A stretch of DNA of 50,461 bases. Origin: Phycisphaerae bacterium (GTDB lineage: Bacteria; Planctomycetota; Phycisphaerae; SM23-33). Positions 1 to 9,275 of the stretch are shown here, piece after piece. The DNA is taken from assembly GCA_003551645.1 (NCBI GenBank), contig PUND01000114.1, positions 1-50,461 on the forward strand. The letters are read 5' to 3'. A program made the position numbers and the translations under genes. The notes below the pieces were generated by a model. That model did not search any database, was not told the origin of the DNA, and saw only the letters and a list, made by a program, of their open reading frames with translations. Position 1 is the stretch's first letter. Each line of letters begins with the position of its first letter.

Positions 1-410
1 CTCCGGCTCCAGGGACCGGTCAAAACCTCATCGTAATCGTCCCTGGAAAACGACTCGCCGAGGTAATCAGACGCCGAACGGAACAATCCTGCGTCGTCGG
101 GCATCTCGTCGATGCCCAGCCCCTTCAGCACCTCGTCTCTGACCTCGTCCGCAAAGAACTCCGGCCCGAACACCCGGACCAGCGGCACGGCCGCGTTGTT
201 TTCCGGCGTGATGCCCTCGCTGTGCTTTTCGTTAAGCCAGGCGACGTAGTTCGGCGTGCCGTCTTCATTGAGCGGTTCGGTTATGAAGGTTGTCTCGCGC
301 CCCAGCGGCAAAACGCCGCGCTCGCGCGTCGGCTCCTGCTCGTCGCCAAGCCCCGTCGCGGCCAGCACCAGCAAAACCGCGAGTCCGGCCGAACCCGTCG
401 CCTTGATCAT
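1..410 (-). CDS. N-terminal part of a secreted hypothetical protein, truncated by the left edge
   Basis: Read by hand on the minus strand from ATG at 410: MIKATGSAGLAVLLVLAATGLGDEQEPTRERGVLPLGRETTFITEPLNEDGTPNYVAWLNEKHSEGITPENNAAVPLVRVFGPEFF...; open to the window edge, GGAGG upstream of ATG, signal-peptide-like start. Absent from the ORF track because no stop is in the window. Confidence 0.8.
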   Translation of the reverse strand, partial: MIKATGSAGLAVLLVLAATGLGDEQEPTRERGVLPLGRETTFITEPLNEDGTPNYVAWLNEKHSEGITPENNAAVPLVRVFGPEFFADEVRDEVLKGLGIDEMPDDAGLFRSASDYLGESFSRDDYDEVLTGPWSR

Positions 411-521
411 GATGCTTCCTCCACCTGTATTACCTGGTGGGAGTGTTTATTCTAACCGCGCCGGGCGTCGATTGCAACGCTGTTTCGGGGTCTCTATAAT
501 CCCGCCGCGAAGGGAGATGCG

Positions 522-1499
522 ATGAACGTACTGGTTACAGGCGCGGCCGGCTACATCGGCGCTCACATACTGCGGGCCTTGCAGGGAGCCGGGCACAGGC
601 CCGTCGGCTACGACAATCTCGTCAAGGGCCATCGCGCGGCCGTGGGCGATGCGGAGCTTATAGAAGCCGACGTCACCGACGCCGAAGCCATGACCGCGGC
701 CCTTGCGGACAACGAAATCGACCTGGTGATCCACCTGGCCGCTTTCGCCGAGGCGGGCGAGTCGTGCCGCCGGCCCGACAAGTACTTCCACAACAACACC
801 GTCGCCGGTCTGACGCTGCTGGATGCGATGCGCGAAGCCGGCGTTGGTAAGCTGGTCTTCTCCTCGACGGCCGCGGTCTATGGCGAGCCGGAGAGCATAC
901 CCATCCGCGAGACCGACCGGCTGGCGCCAATCAACCCCTACGGCGCCAGCAAGCTGTGCGTGGAATACATGCTGCAAAGCTACGCGGCCGCGTTCGACAT
1001 GGGCTTCGTGTCGCTGCGGTACTTCAACGTCGCCGGGGCCGACCCCGCCGGGGATATCGGCGAGGACCACCGCCCCGAGACGCACCTGATACCGCTTCTG
1101 CTGCAGGTGGCGCTGGGCAAGCGCGAGCAATTCAGCATCCTCGGCGACGACTACGACACGCCCGACGGGACCTGCATCCGCGATTTTATACACGTCTGCG
1201 ACCTCGCGGACGCCCACCTGCTGGCCGCCGAGGCAATCGAACCCGGCCGCGCAAAGGCCTACAACCTCGGAAGCGGCGAGGGCTTTTCGGTAAAGCAGGT
1301 ACTCCAGACCTGCCGGGAGGTGACAGGGGCGGAAATCCCCGCCGATATCGCCGAGCGCCGTCCCGGCGACCCGCCGCGGCTGGTTGCATCCTGTGAAAAG
1401 GCCCGCGACGAGCTTGGCTGGCGGCCGAGCTTCCCCGACCTGCGAACCATGGCCGACCACGCCTGGAACTGGCACAGCAAACACCCCGAAGGGTATTAG
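522..1499 (+). CDS. galE: UDP-glucose 4-epimerase
   Basis: Rossmann start VTGAAGYIGAHI, SSTAAVYGEP, YGASK (YxxxK), RYFNVAGADPAG, GDDYDTPDGTCIRDFIHVCDLADAH. Confidence 0.95.
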   Translation: MNVLVTGAAGYIGAHILRALQGAGHRPVGYDNLVKGHRAAVGDAELIEADVTDAEAMTAALADNEIDLVIHLAAFAEAGESCRRPDKYFHNNTVAGLTLLDAMREAGVGKLVFSSTAAVYGEPESIPIRETDRLAPINPYGASKLCVEYMLQSYAAAFDMGFVSLRYFNVAGADPAGDIGEDHRPETHLIPLLLQVALGKREQFSILGDDYDTPDGTCIRDFIHVCDLADAHLLAAEAIEPGRAKAYNLGSGEGFSVKQVLQTCREVTGAEIPADIAERRPGDPPRLVASCEKARDELGWRPSFPDLRTMADHAWNWHSKHPEGY

Positions 1500-1850
1500 T
1501 GTTTGGGAATTTCGATTGCTGACCCCGCTTCGCCCGCCGCTATGCTAAGCTCCCCGGCCGCCCCAGCAGTGCACTCCGCGGAGCAGGACCGGCGGCCGGC
1601 GGAAAGCCGGCGCGGAACGGCGGCGTTTTGCTCTGGTGGCAAATGCCCATTACGATGCGTGATTCGAGCCGGCTAGCATGGTAATATGAGTGGCTCTTGT
1701 CGGCCACGCCGGCGAACACCAACATTAGCTGTCCGCCTGAGTCGGCACCGGCTTTTGGCCCATCAGCGCAAGCCAGGGCCAAACACCCGGCACGAGTCAG
1801 GATGCCGGCCCTGCCTCCAAGAGCATCGCGGACAGCCCAACAGGAGAAAC

Positions 1851-2690
1851 ATGTTTAAGGTTCTGCAAAACGAGGAGCTGGCCCCGGATGTCCATCGGCT
1901 GGTGGTCGAAGCCCCGCTGGTGGCGGCGGCACGCGAGCCGGGACAGTTTGTAATCGTCCGCCCCGAGGAAGGCGCCGAGCGGATACCCCTTACCATCGCC
2001 CACGCCGAACGTGAGCAGGGCACCATAACGCTCGTCGTCCAGGCGGTCGGGCACACGACTCGACTGATAGCCGAAACGCCCGTCGGCGGCGGCATACTCG
2101 ACGTGGCAGGCCCGCTCGGAAAGCCCACGGAAATCCGCAACTGGGGCAAGGTGGTCTGCATCGGCGGCGGCGTTGGGACCGCGGTGCTTTACCCCCTGGC
2201 CGAGGCGCTGGCCGAGGCGGGCAACCACGTAGTTACCATTATCGGCGGCAGGACGGAAAAACACCTGATTATGCGCGACGAGCTGGCCGCCATCAGCGAC
2301 GAGCTGCTACTGACCACCGAGGACGGCTCGGCCGGCGCCAGGGGCTTCGTGACCGCCGAGCTTGAGAAGCTGCTTTCCGACCAGACCACCCGACCGGACG
2401 CGGTGTACGCCGTCGGGCCTGTGCCGATGATGGCCGCTGTAGCCGACATGACCCGCCCGCACTCACTCAAGACAATCGTAAGCTTGAACCCGATCATGGT
2501 TGACGGGACCGGCATGTGCGGCGGCTGCCGCGTGAGCGTCGGCGACGAGGTGAAATTCGCATGTGTTGACGGGCCTGAGTTCAACGCCCACCAGGTGGAC
2601 TTCAGTGAGCTTTCCACACGCCAGCGGACCTACCAGGAAGAATACTGCCGGCTGGACGAGCAGCTACGCGACAAAGAGAAAGGCAAATGA
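1851..2690 (+). CDS. Sulfide dehydrogenase / ferredoxin-NADP+ oxidoreductase alpha-like subunit (NfnA/SudB-like FAD/NAD-binding)
   Basis: Start ATG 1851 (caggag RBS) preferred over track start 1686; MFKVLQNEELAPDVHRLVVEAP, GQFVIVRP, GGGVGTAVLYPLAEAL, C-terminal GTGMCGGCRVSVGDEVKFACVDGPEF; stop overlaps next start (ATGA). Confidence 0.9.
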   Translation: MFKVLQNEELAPDVHRLVVEAPLVAAAREPGQFVIVRPEEGAERIPLTIAHAEREQGTITLVVQAVGHTTRLIAETPVGGGILDVAGPLGKPTEIRNWGKVVCIGGGVGTAVLYPLAEALAEAGNHVVTIIGGRTEKHLIMRDELAAISDELLLTTEDGSAGARGFVTAELEKLLSDQTTRPDAVYAVGPVPMMAAVADMTRPHSLKTIVSLNPIMVDGTGMCGGCRVSVGDEVKFACVDGPEFNAHQVDFSELSTRQRTYQEEYCRLDEQLRDKEKGK

Positions 2691-4090
2691 CCGAGAAGCT
2701 TTCGCCCAAAGACCGAATGGCCATCGACCGGGTTGAGATGCCCGAGCAGGACCCGCAGGAGCGGGCCGCGAATTTTAGTGAGGTCAACCTGGGCCTGCCC
2801 GAATGGGCGGCCATTCAGGAGGCCAAGCGCTGCATCCAGTGCAGGAACCGTCCGTGCGTCGCCGGCTGCCCGGTGGCGGTGCGCATACCGGAAATGCTGG
2901 AGGCGGTCGCCGAAGGCGACTTCGCCACCGCCGCGGAGATACTCCGCGCCGACAACGCCCTGCCGGCCACCACCGGACGGGTCTGCCCCCAGGAGGAGCA
3001 GTGCGAGGGCGTCTGCATTCGCGGCAACAAGGGCGAGCCGGTGGCTATCGGCTGGATTGAGCGGTTCGTGGCCGACTGGGCCGACGAACACCTCGACCCG
3101 GACGAGGCGCCCGCCGAGGAGACCGGCCGCAGCGTCGCCGTCATCGGCTCCGGTCCCGGCGGCCTGACCGCCGCGGGAGAGCTTGCCCGGCTGGGTCACG
3201 ATGTCACCGTCTTCGAGGCGCTGCACGCGCCGGGCGGCGTGCTGCGTTACGGCATACCGGAGTTCCGGCTGCCCAAGCGTATCGTGGACCGTGAGTTGGA
3301 GAACCTCCGCTCGCTGGGCGTGAAGATTCAGTGCAACGTCATCGTCGGCAAGACCATCACCATAAGCCAGGTGATGGAGCAATTCGACGCGTGCTTCATC
3401 GCCAACGGCGCCGGGCTGCCGATGTTCCTGAACCTGCCCGGAGAGAACCTCAAGGGCGTTTATTCGGCGAACGAATACCTGACCCGCGTGAACCTGATGC
3501 GCGCCTACGAAGATCGTCCCGGCGGCACGCCTGTCGCCCGCGGCGCTACAAGCGTGGTCTTCGGCGGCGGAAACACCGCCATGGACGCCGTGCGGACATC
3601 GAAACGGCTCGGCTCACGGCGAGCGGTAATCGCCTACCGTCGCGGACGCGAGGAAATGCCCGCACGCGCCGAGGAGATCAAGCATGCCGAGGAGGAAGGC
3701 ATCGAGTTCATGTTCCTGGTTTCCCCGCTGGAGTTTCTGGGCGACGCCGACGGCTGGGTCCGCGCGGTGCGGCTGCAGCGGATGAAACTTGGCGAGCCGG
3801 ACGATTCCGGCCGACGCCGCCCCCAGCCGGTAGCCGGGAGCGAGTTCGAGCTGCCCTGCCAGCTTGCGATACTCGCCGTCGGCACCCAGGCAAACCCCCT
3901 GCTGACCGCCACAGTGCCGGAGATGGAGCTTGGCCGCTGGGGCAACATCGTCACCGACGACAACCACATGACCTCGATGCCCGGCGTCTTCGCCGGCGGG
4001 GACATCGTCCGCGGCGGAGCGACCGTCATCCTTGCGATGGGCGACGGCAAGGAAGCGGCGCGGAACATCGACGATTACCTTGGGAAATAG
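2687..4090 (+). CDS. NADPH-dependent glutamate synthase small-subunit-like / NfnB-like flavoprotein
   Basis: CIQCRNRPCVAGCPV, CPQEEQCEGVC, VIGSGPGGLTAAGELA, VFGGGNTAMDAVRTSKRLGS, VFAGGDIVRGGATVILAMGDGKEAA. Confidence 0.92.
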   Translation: MTEKLSPKDRMAIDRVEMPEQDPQERAANFSEVNLGLPEWAAIQEAKRCIQCRNRPCVAGCPVAVRIPEMLEAVAEGDFATAAEILRADNALPATTGRVCPQEEQCEGVCIRGNKGEPVAIGWIERFVADWADEHLDPDEAPAEETGRSVAVIGSGPGGLTAAGELARLGHDVTVFEALHAPGGVLRYGIPEFRLPKRIVDRELENLRSLGVKIQCNVIVGKTITISQVMEQFDACFIANGAGLPMFLNLPGENLKGVYSANEYLTRVNLMRAYEDRPGGTPVARGATSVVFGGGNTAMDAVRTSKRLGSRRAVIAYRRGREEMPARAEEIKHAEEEGIEFMFLVSPLEFLGDADGWVRAVRLQRMKLGEPDDSGRRRPQPVAGSEFELPCQLAILAVGTQANPLLTATVPEMELGRWGNIVTDDNHMTSMPGVFAGGDIVRGGATVILAMGDGKEAARNIDDYLGK

Positions 4091-4364
4091 CAGGGACGCA
4101 GCGTTATTCGCAGAGATGCGCGAGATACAGGGGATGGTTTCCGGTGGCCGGTTACCGGTTCGGGAAGCCGGCGGGTGGAAAACTCGAAATACGAAGCACG
4201 AAATACGAAATCCGAATGTCCTAAACGCAGCACACCAATCAGCCCTTTGATAAATACTGGGCAGGCAATTCTTTCTTCCGTGGAGTCAAGGGAACAATCC
4301 GCAATCCGAAATTCGCAATCCGCAATCTGTTCATTCCCTGAATCCCTGCTATCGTGCTGTGTCG

Positions 4365-6215
4365 TTACATCCGCAGGGCGTCGGCAACTTCCTGCGGCGA
4401 AGTGACACCGGCACGGAGTTTTTCGACGGCGGCTTGCCCGAGCAATTCTCTTTCGGGCTTGCCCAGTAAGCGTCGGATCGATTCGGCGTCCGCCCTGGAC
4501 CTCAGGCCAAGCCGCATTGCCTGGGTCTGGTCTCGAATTGCGAACACCGCCGTCCGCCCGGCGTAGCCGGAGCCGTCACACACATCACAGCCGACGGGCG
4601 TGTATGCACCAAAGTCCTCCCGCTCCCCCAGGCCGATAGCGGCAAGCTGGTCGTCACCCAAGGTAATCTCTCGCCGGCACTCCGGACATATCGTGCGTAC
4701 CGCCCGCTGGGTAATGACGCACCGTAACAGGCGCGCCGCCAACCACTCGCCGACGCCCATGGCGACAAGCTCAACAATGGCGGCCGCCGCGTCCGTCGCA
4801 CGCATGCCGGCCAGGACGGTCGCCCCGTCCTCCGCGGCAGCCAAGGCGGCCGAGGCGACCGGAGGTTCGGTAAGATCTTCGATCAACAGGGTGTCGCAGT
4901 CCATCCCGGCCGCGGCTCGGGCCGCCTCGCCAAAGGGCGTGCCGCCGGAGGCCGTCGGCACCTGCAAGACGCCCTCAAGCGGCGTCGCCGGCGGTTTCTC
5001 AACGGCGATGACGCTGCGGTTCAGCCGCACCCCCTCCCCCGCCAGTGCTCGCAGCGTGGTCCGCCTGCCGCTGCGAGGCGGCGCTGTTACCAACACCAGA
5101 CCGCCAGGTGCATCCAGAACTGCTCGCACGCGGGCAAGCTGCTGGGCGTCAAATCCCAGATCCGAAAGGCCGACGGGCGGCGCCGACGGCGATACCTGCA
5201 GCAGCAACTTTTCGCCGCGAAGCGTCGGACAGGTTGACAGCCGAACCTCGACGTCGCGACCTTCCACGGTCCTGGCGAAGCTGCCAAGCAGCGGACGGCC
5301 TCCGCCGGCCGGCACACCGGCAAGCGCCTTTATGTGTTCTACCACATCGATCCCCCCCTTACCGGCCAGCCGCGGACGGTACCTGTCCCGCTCAACAAGA
5401 CCGCGGGCGGACCTCATCAGGACCGCGTAACCCTCTCCCGACGGGTCCAGGTGCACGTACTCAGCGCCGTTTGCCAGAGCATCGCGCAACATGACCTCGA
5501 CCAGCGCATCCGGGGCATCCGGCAGAGCCGGCTGCCGGACGGGTGGCTCGGCCTCCTCCGGGGCCGGCGGCTCTTCCGGCTCCTTCGGCTGTTCCGAGGC
5601 CTCCTGTTCCGACGGTTGTTCGGGCGACTCCGGCGGAGCCGGCATCTCCGATACTTCATCATCCTGATTCTCTTCGGCTTCGGTGCCCCATGCCGCGGGT
5701 GCCTCGGACTCGGCGGCTAGTTGCTCGGACGGCTCCTGCTCGGCAGGGGCTTCAGCAGCCGCTTCAGCCGCCGGCTCCTCTGCCGTTTCCGGTTCGACCG
5801 GTGTTTCCACTGACTCGGTCTCGGCCTCGGGACCGTCCATATACGGCTCCTCCGCCTCAAGCGGGTGATCGGCGGGCGATTGGTTTTCGCCGATTTGCTG
5901 GTCTTGCCCGTCGGTGTCGTTGACCGGCAGCGCGGTTGGCCGTCTGTCCTGCCGGTGTCCGGCGTCCGGCTGTTCGGGCTGGTATTCGCCTTCTGGCTCA
6001 TCGCCGTTGCCTGTGGCGACCTTGGCCATTATCTGCGCCAGATCGATACCCTGATTCTTGAGGAATTCGATGAGCTGCCGCTCGGCGATGCGGACCGGCC
6101 CGTCGGACAGGCGTTTGAAGGGCAGCCAGCCCTTATCCATCCATTCAACGACTGTCCCGGGCGTTGTCTGAAGCAATTCCGCGATTTGGTACGTCGTGAA
6201 AAGACGTTCGGCCAT
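4365..6215 (-). CDS. HTH-domain protein fused through an acidic Pro/Glu-rich linker to a degenerate GspE/PilB (T2SS/T4P ATPase)-like domain
   Basis: N-term LFTTYQIAELLQTTPGTVVEWMDKGWLPFKRLSDGPVRIAERQLIEFL (MerR/excisionase-like HTH); C-term follows GspE order: LVLVTAPPRSGRRTTLRAL (altered Walker A), DTLLIEDLTEP (altered Walker B), CPECRREI...CDVCDGSGYAGRTAVF (zinc motif kept). Confidence 0.8.
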   Translation of the reverse strand: MAERLFTTYQIAELLQTTPGTVVEWMDKGWLPFKRLSDGPVRIAERQLIEFLKNQGIDLAQIMAKVATGNGDEPEGEYQPEQPDAGHRQDRRPTALPVNDTDGQDQQIGENQSPADHPLEAEEPYMDGPEAETESVETPVEPETAEEPAAEAAAEAPAEQEPSEQLAAESEAPAAWGTEAEENQDDEVSEMPAPPESPEQPSEQEASEQPKEPEEPPAPEEAEPPVRQPALPDAPDALVEVMLRDALANGAEYVHLDPSGEGYAVLMRSARGLVERDRYRPRLAGKGGIDVVEHIKALAGVPAGGGRPLLGSFARTVEGRDVEVRLSTCPTLRGEKLLLQVSPSAPPVGLSDLGFDAQQLARVRAVLDAPGGLVLVTAPPRSGRRTTLRALAGEGVRLNRSVIAVEKPPATPLEGVLQVPTASGGTPFGEAARAAAGMDCDTLLIEDLTEPPVASAALAAAEDGATVLAGMRATDAAAAIVELVAMGVGEWLAARLLRCVITQRAVRTICPECRREITLGDDQLAAIGLGEREDFGAYTPVGCDVCDGSGYAGRTAVFAIRDQTQAMRLGLRSRADAESIRRLLGKPERELLGQAAVEKLRAGVTSPQEVADALRM

Positions 6216-6580
6216 GACAGACCCTCCTGTCGGCTGATGCTACATTCTGGAACAATACAGGACTATCGTCAAACGCAAACTTTGAGGCACGAGCCAGGAG
6301 CTAACGGGCGTCAGTCACGAGTCGCTGGCAACATGCGCCTTTGTTTCAAGTTTCGTGCTTAGGATTTACGGGGATGTCCGAAAATTCTGGTACTTGCCAA
6401 CACCCACAGCAACCCAGGCGACATGGTATGCCAGACTTCCGGCGGCTTAGGCCTTCGCCTGTTTCCTTTCGGCCCATCGGGCCTGTTTCTGACGCATGTG
6501 TGTTGATTTCCCAGCAACTGCAACATGCTCTCGAATGATCGGACACCCTCGGTTACTGGCTGCCGGCTACCGGCCGCCGA

Positions 6581-7708
6581 CTAGGATTTTTCCTTCTTTT
6601 CTTCCTGCTGCTTTTCCAGGTCGCCGCCGGCGATTGCGGCGATCTCCTTGAGCCGTTCGCGGATGGGAATGTGCTGGGTGCACTTTTTCTCGCAGGCCCC
6701 GCACAATGAGCATGCCAGGGCATCCTCGGGCGACAGCGCCCAGTGATACTTCAGCCGGTCGGTGATGTGCCTTTCCTCCCGGCCCTGGAGGATGCGCATG
6801 TTGTAGGCATCCATCATCTTGGGTATCTCAACGCCCAGCGGGCACGGCAGGCAGTACCCGCAGCCGGTGCAAAGCCCTTCGAAGCTGCCGAGTAGTTTTT
6901 CGCGTATCCGCTCTACGTGCTCCTGGGGGTACGGCTGGAAGTCCTCGACGGCCTCGACCGCCTCATCCACGTGCTCGGTGGTGGTGCAGCCGACCAGCGC
7001 GCAGGTGATATCGGGGTGCGAGACGTTGAAGCGTATCGCCGCGCTTACCACCGAGGGGTCTTCCGGTTCCCGGAGGAAGTCGAAACGCTCGGCGTTCTGC
7101 GGGATCATCCCCCCGCCGAGGGGGTTCATCGTCACCACGCCCATGTTCTTCTCGGCCGCGGCCTGTACCGCCACCTCACGGAACGGGAAGTTGATGGCGC
7201 AGTAGCCCAGCGTTACGCCCTCGAAAGGTCCTTCATCCAGGACAACCTTCAGCTCGTCGCCGATCAGGTGGCTGGAGACCACCACGTGCTCCACCAGCCC
7301 CTCCTCCTTTGCCTTCAGCGCCTCCGCGACCGCCCCGCCGTCCTGGCGCTTCTTCCACTGGTCAAGCGTCACCAGACACCAGATGTGGTGGAAGTGCAGC
7401 TTCTCGACGCCCAGCCGCTTCAGCGACTTCTCCAGGTCCTTGCGGAACCCGGCGGCGTCCGAGGCCATCGACTTGCTGGACAGATAGAACGTGCCCGGGG
7501 TCATGTGGGCCACGGCCGCCCCGACGATGTCCTCGCTCTTGTCCTTGCAGTAGCCGGGGGCGGTGTCGAAGTAGTTGATTCCGCGCTTGTAGGCGTGCAG
7601 CACGACCTCGGCGTTGGCGTCTATATCCTCGGGGTTGTCGAACCGCATCCCGCCGAAACCGACAACCGAAATATCCTTACCTGTGCTTCCGTATGGCTTG
7701 GTCCACAT
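6581..7708 (-). CDS. Aldo/keto reductase with C-terminal 4Fe-4S ferredoxin-like domain
   Basis: MWTKPYGSTGKDISVVGFGGMRFDNPEDID..., INYFDTAPGYCKDKSEDIVG, CTGCGYCLPCPLGVEIP, CSLCGACEKKCTQHIPI; start at 7708 preferred over 7876. Confidence 0.9.
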   Translation of the reverse strand: MWTKPYGSTGKDISVVGFGGMRFDNPEDIDANAEVVLHAYKRGINYFDTAPGYCKDKSEDIVGAAVAHMTPGTFYLSSKSMASDAAGFRKDLEKSLKRLGVEKLHFHHIWCLVTLDQWKKRQDGGAVAEALKAKEEGLVEHVVVSSHLIGDELKVVLDEGPFEGVTLGYCAINFPFREVAVQAAAEKNMGVVTMNPLGGGMIPQNAERFDFLREPEDPSVVSAAIRFNVSHPDITCALVGCTTTEHVDEAVEAVEDFQPYPQEHVERIREKLLGSFEGLCTGCGYCLPCPLGVEIPKMMDAYNMRILQGREERHITDRLKYHWALSPEDALACSLCGACEKKCTQHIPIRERLKEIAAIAGGDLEKQQEEKKEKS

Positions 7709-7811
7709 GTAGCGATGCTGCTCCTTCCGCGTCTTTGGGCAAAGGCGACGAAACCATCTTAAGCGCCGCGCCGACTCTTGTCCACAGTGGCATCTCCAGT
7801 GCTCGCTGTGG

Positions 7812-7847
7812 CACGGGCTACCAGCCCGTGAAGCCGGATAAACCGGC
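7812..7847. repeat. Two adjacent perfect hairpins (CACGGGCT-ACC-AGCCCGTG and GCCGG-ATAAA-CCGGC)
   Basis: Inverted repeats 7812-7819/7823-7830 and 7833-7837/7843-7847, read directly, in the gap between minus-strand genes. Confidence 0.65.
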
Positions 7848-7914
7848 GGAAGGGGCGACATGGGTATGATGCCCATGCCACTTCACCGCAACACCGCAAA
7901 TGGCTCCGCCGTGT

Positions 7915-9216
7915 TTACTCGGCCGGCTGCCGGTCGTCGCTTTCCGGCGGCAACCGGCGCACGCCCGGTGTGCGGACCGGCTCTTCGGGAAGCGGCTCTT
8001 CCTGGCGCGGATCGGCGTAGAGGTGGACGTTGTCCCAGAGATACTCGCCCGGCGGCCAGTAGCTGTATATCTGTATCTGGAGGTACTCGACGTCGGCCGG
8101 CAGCCCGCCCCGCGGCGGGAAGGGCTTGGCGAAGCGCTTCCACTCACCGTCCGAGGCGCCGCAGTTCAGATACGTCCGGTAGCACTCCACCAGGTAGCGC
8201 ATCGGGTTGGCCTCGGCGTCGGCGGCGATGATCTTTTCACGGCGCTTTTCGGGCAGTTCGGCGAACTGCCTCGGCGTCAGATCAAGCTCGGCCAGCGAGC
8301 TTTCCGGCAGCCCGTCGATGGCGTCGGCGAGCCGGCGGAAGCCCTTGACGAACACCTTCGCCCCGCCGGGGCCTTTGTGGTCGGCGACTATCCAGTATCT
8401 TTGGCCCGGCGTCGCCTCGAGAAAGTCGCTGCGGAAGTGCACGCCCTCCAGCCCGGCGACCGATGCGTAGCTTCTGTCGCGGCCGATAGAGGGCGGGTCG
8501 TCGGGGTCGGCCCGGCCCATGCGAAGCGCCCGGCGGTATCTCAGCCAAGGCCCGCGCTGAAGGTCCGTGCGGATGCGGAGTATCCGGCTCTGCCTGTCGG
8601 GGCATTGCTCGATGAAGGTGCCGACGTTGTCCGGCCGCTCCCAGCCGGCGGTGCCGCTCTCGAAATCGCCGTTGACGTTGATCGGATCGCCGTAGTCTTC
8701 CGGCTCCGGCTCATCGCCATATTGCGGCGGGATCCATTCAGGCCGACCGGTAAAATCCTCCACGATATTGCGGACGATGACGGCCCGGGCGCGTTCGGTT
8801 TCGTCAACGTAGGCCCGGTCGAAATCCAGCGGCTCCCCGCTCCGCAGGTCAATTCGCCTGGCCTGCACCACAAGCCCGTCGCCTCGCGGCCGGACCGTGC
8901 CGTAGAAGACAACGTTCACACCCAGACGTCGCAGCATCAGCCGGAGCACCTCGTCACGGTCGGCATCGGCGCCGGTGGGGACGGACATTCGCTGGGTGGT
9001 CAGCCGGTCGATGACGGTGAACTCGTCGTGGCGGCGCAGCCGCAGGCGCAAGCTGTCGGCCAGCCGTTCGCCCCGCTCGCCGCCGGCGAAATCCAGGACC
9101 GCGATGTAGGGATTCACCTCCGAGGGACGGGTCTCCGGCTCGTCCGCGGACAAACCCGCCGACACACAAGCCGCCAGAACAGCCAATATGCTTGTCCGGC
9201 TCCACATGGCTTCCAT
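7915..9216 (-). CDS. Secreted hypothetical protein with FlgO/TolB-N-like domain
   Basis: Signal-peptide-like MEAMWSRTSILAVLAACVSAGLSA; YIAVLDFAGGERGERLADSLRLRLRRHDEFTVIDRLTTQRM...GVNVVFYGTVR resembles FlgO/CsgG/TolB-N folds; C-terminal half with NGDFESGTAGW resembles galactose-binding domains. Confidence 0.75.
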   Translation of the reverse strand: MEAMWSRTSILAVLAACVSAGLSADEPETRPSEVNPYIAVLDFAGGERGERLADSLRLRLRRHDEFTVIDRLTTQRMSVPTGADADRDEVLRLMLRRLGVNVVFYGTVRPRGDGLVVQARRIDLRSGEPLDFDRAYVDETERARAVIVRNIVEDFTGRPEWIPPQYGDEPEPEDYGDPINVNGDFESGTAGWERPDNVGTFIEQCPDRQSRILRIRTDLQRGPWLRYRRALRMGRADPDDPPSIGRDRSYASVAGLEGVHFRSDFLEATPGQRYWIVADHKGPGGAKVFVKGFRRLADAIDGLPESSLAELDLTPRQFAELPEKRREKIIAADAEANPMRYLVECYRTYLNCGASDGEWKRFAKPFPPRGGLPADVEYLQIQIYSYWPPGEYLWDNVHLYADPRQEEPLPEEPVRTPGVRRLPPESDDRQPAE

Positions 9217-9275
9217 TATACGATTTGGACACGCCGGCGACACTCTCGGCGTAGCGGGCCGGCAGGCACACCCTG

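Noticed and set aside
447-1484. 345-aa minus-strand ORF
   Set aside because: Antisense of galE.
1790-1822. Cobalamin-riboswitch B12-box-like sequence AGTCAGGATGCCGGCC upstream of the NfnA-like gene
   Set aside because: Matches a B12-box-like word and forms a CCGGCA/TGCCGG hairpin, but I could not find the other conserved core elements (GCCACTG, GGTG-type segments) upstream. An Infernal search would settle it.
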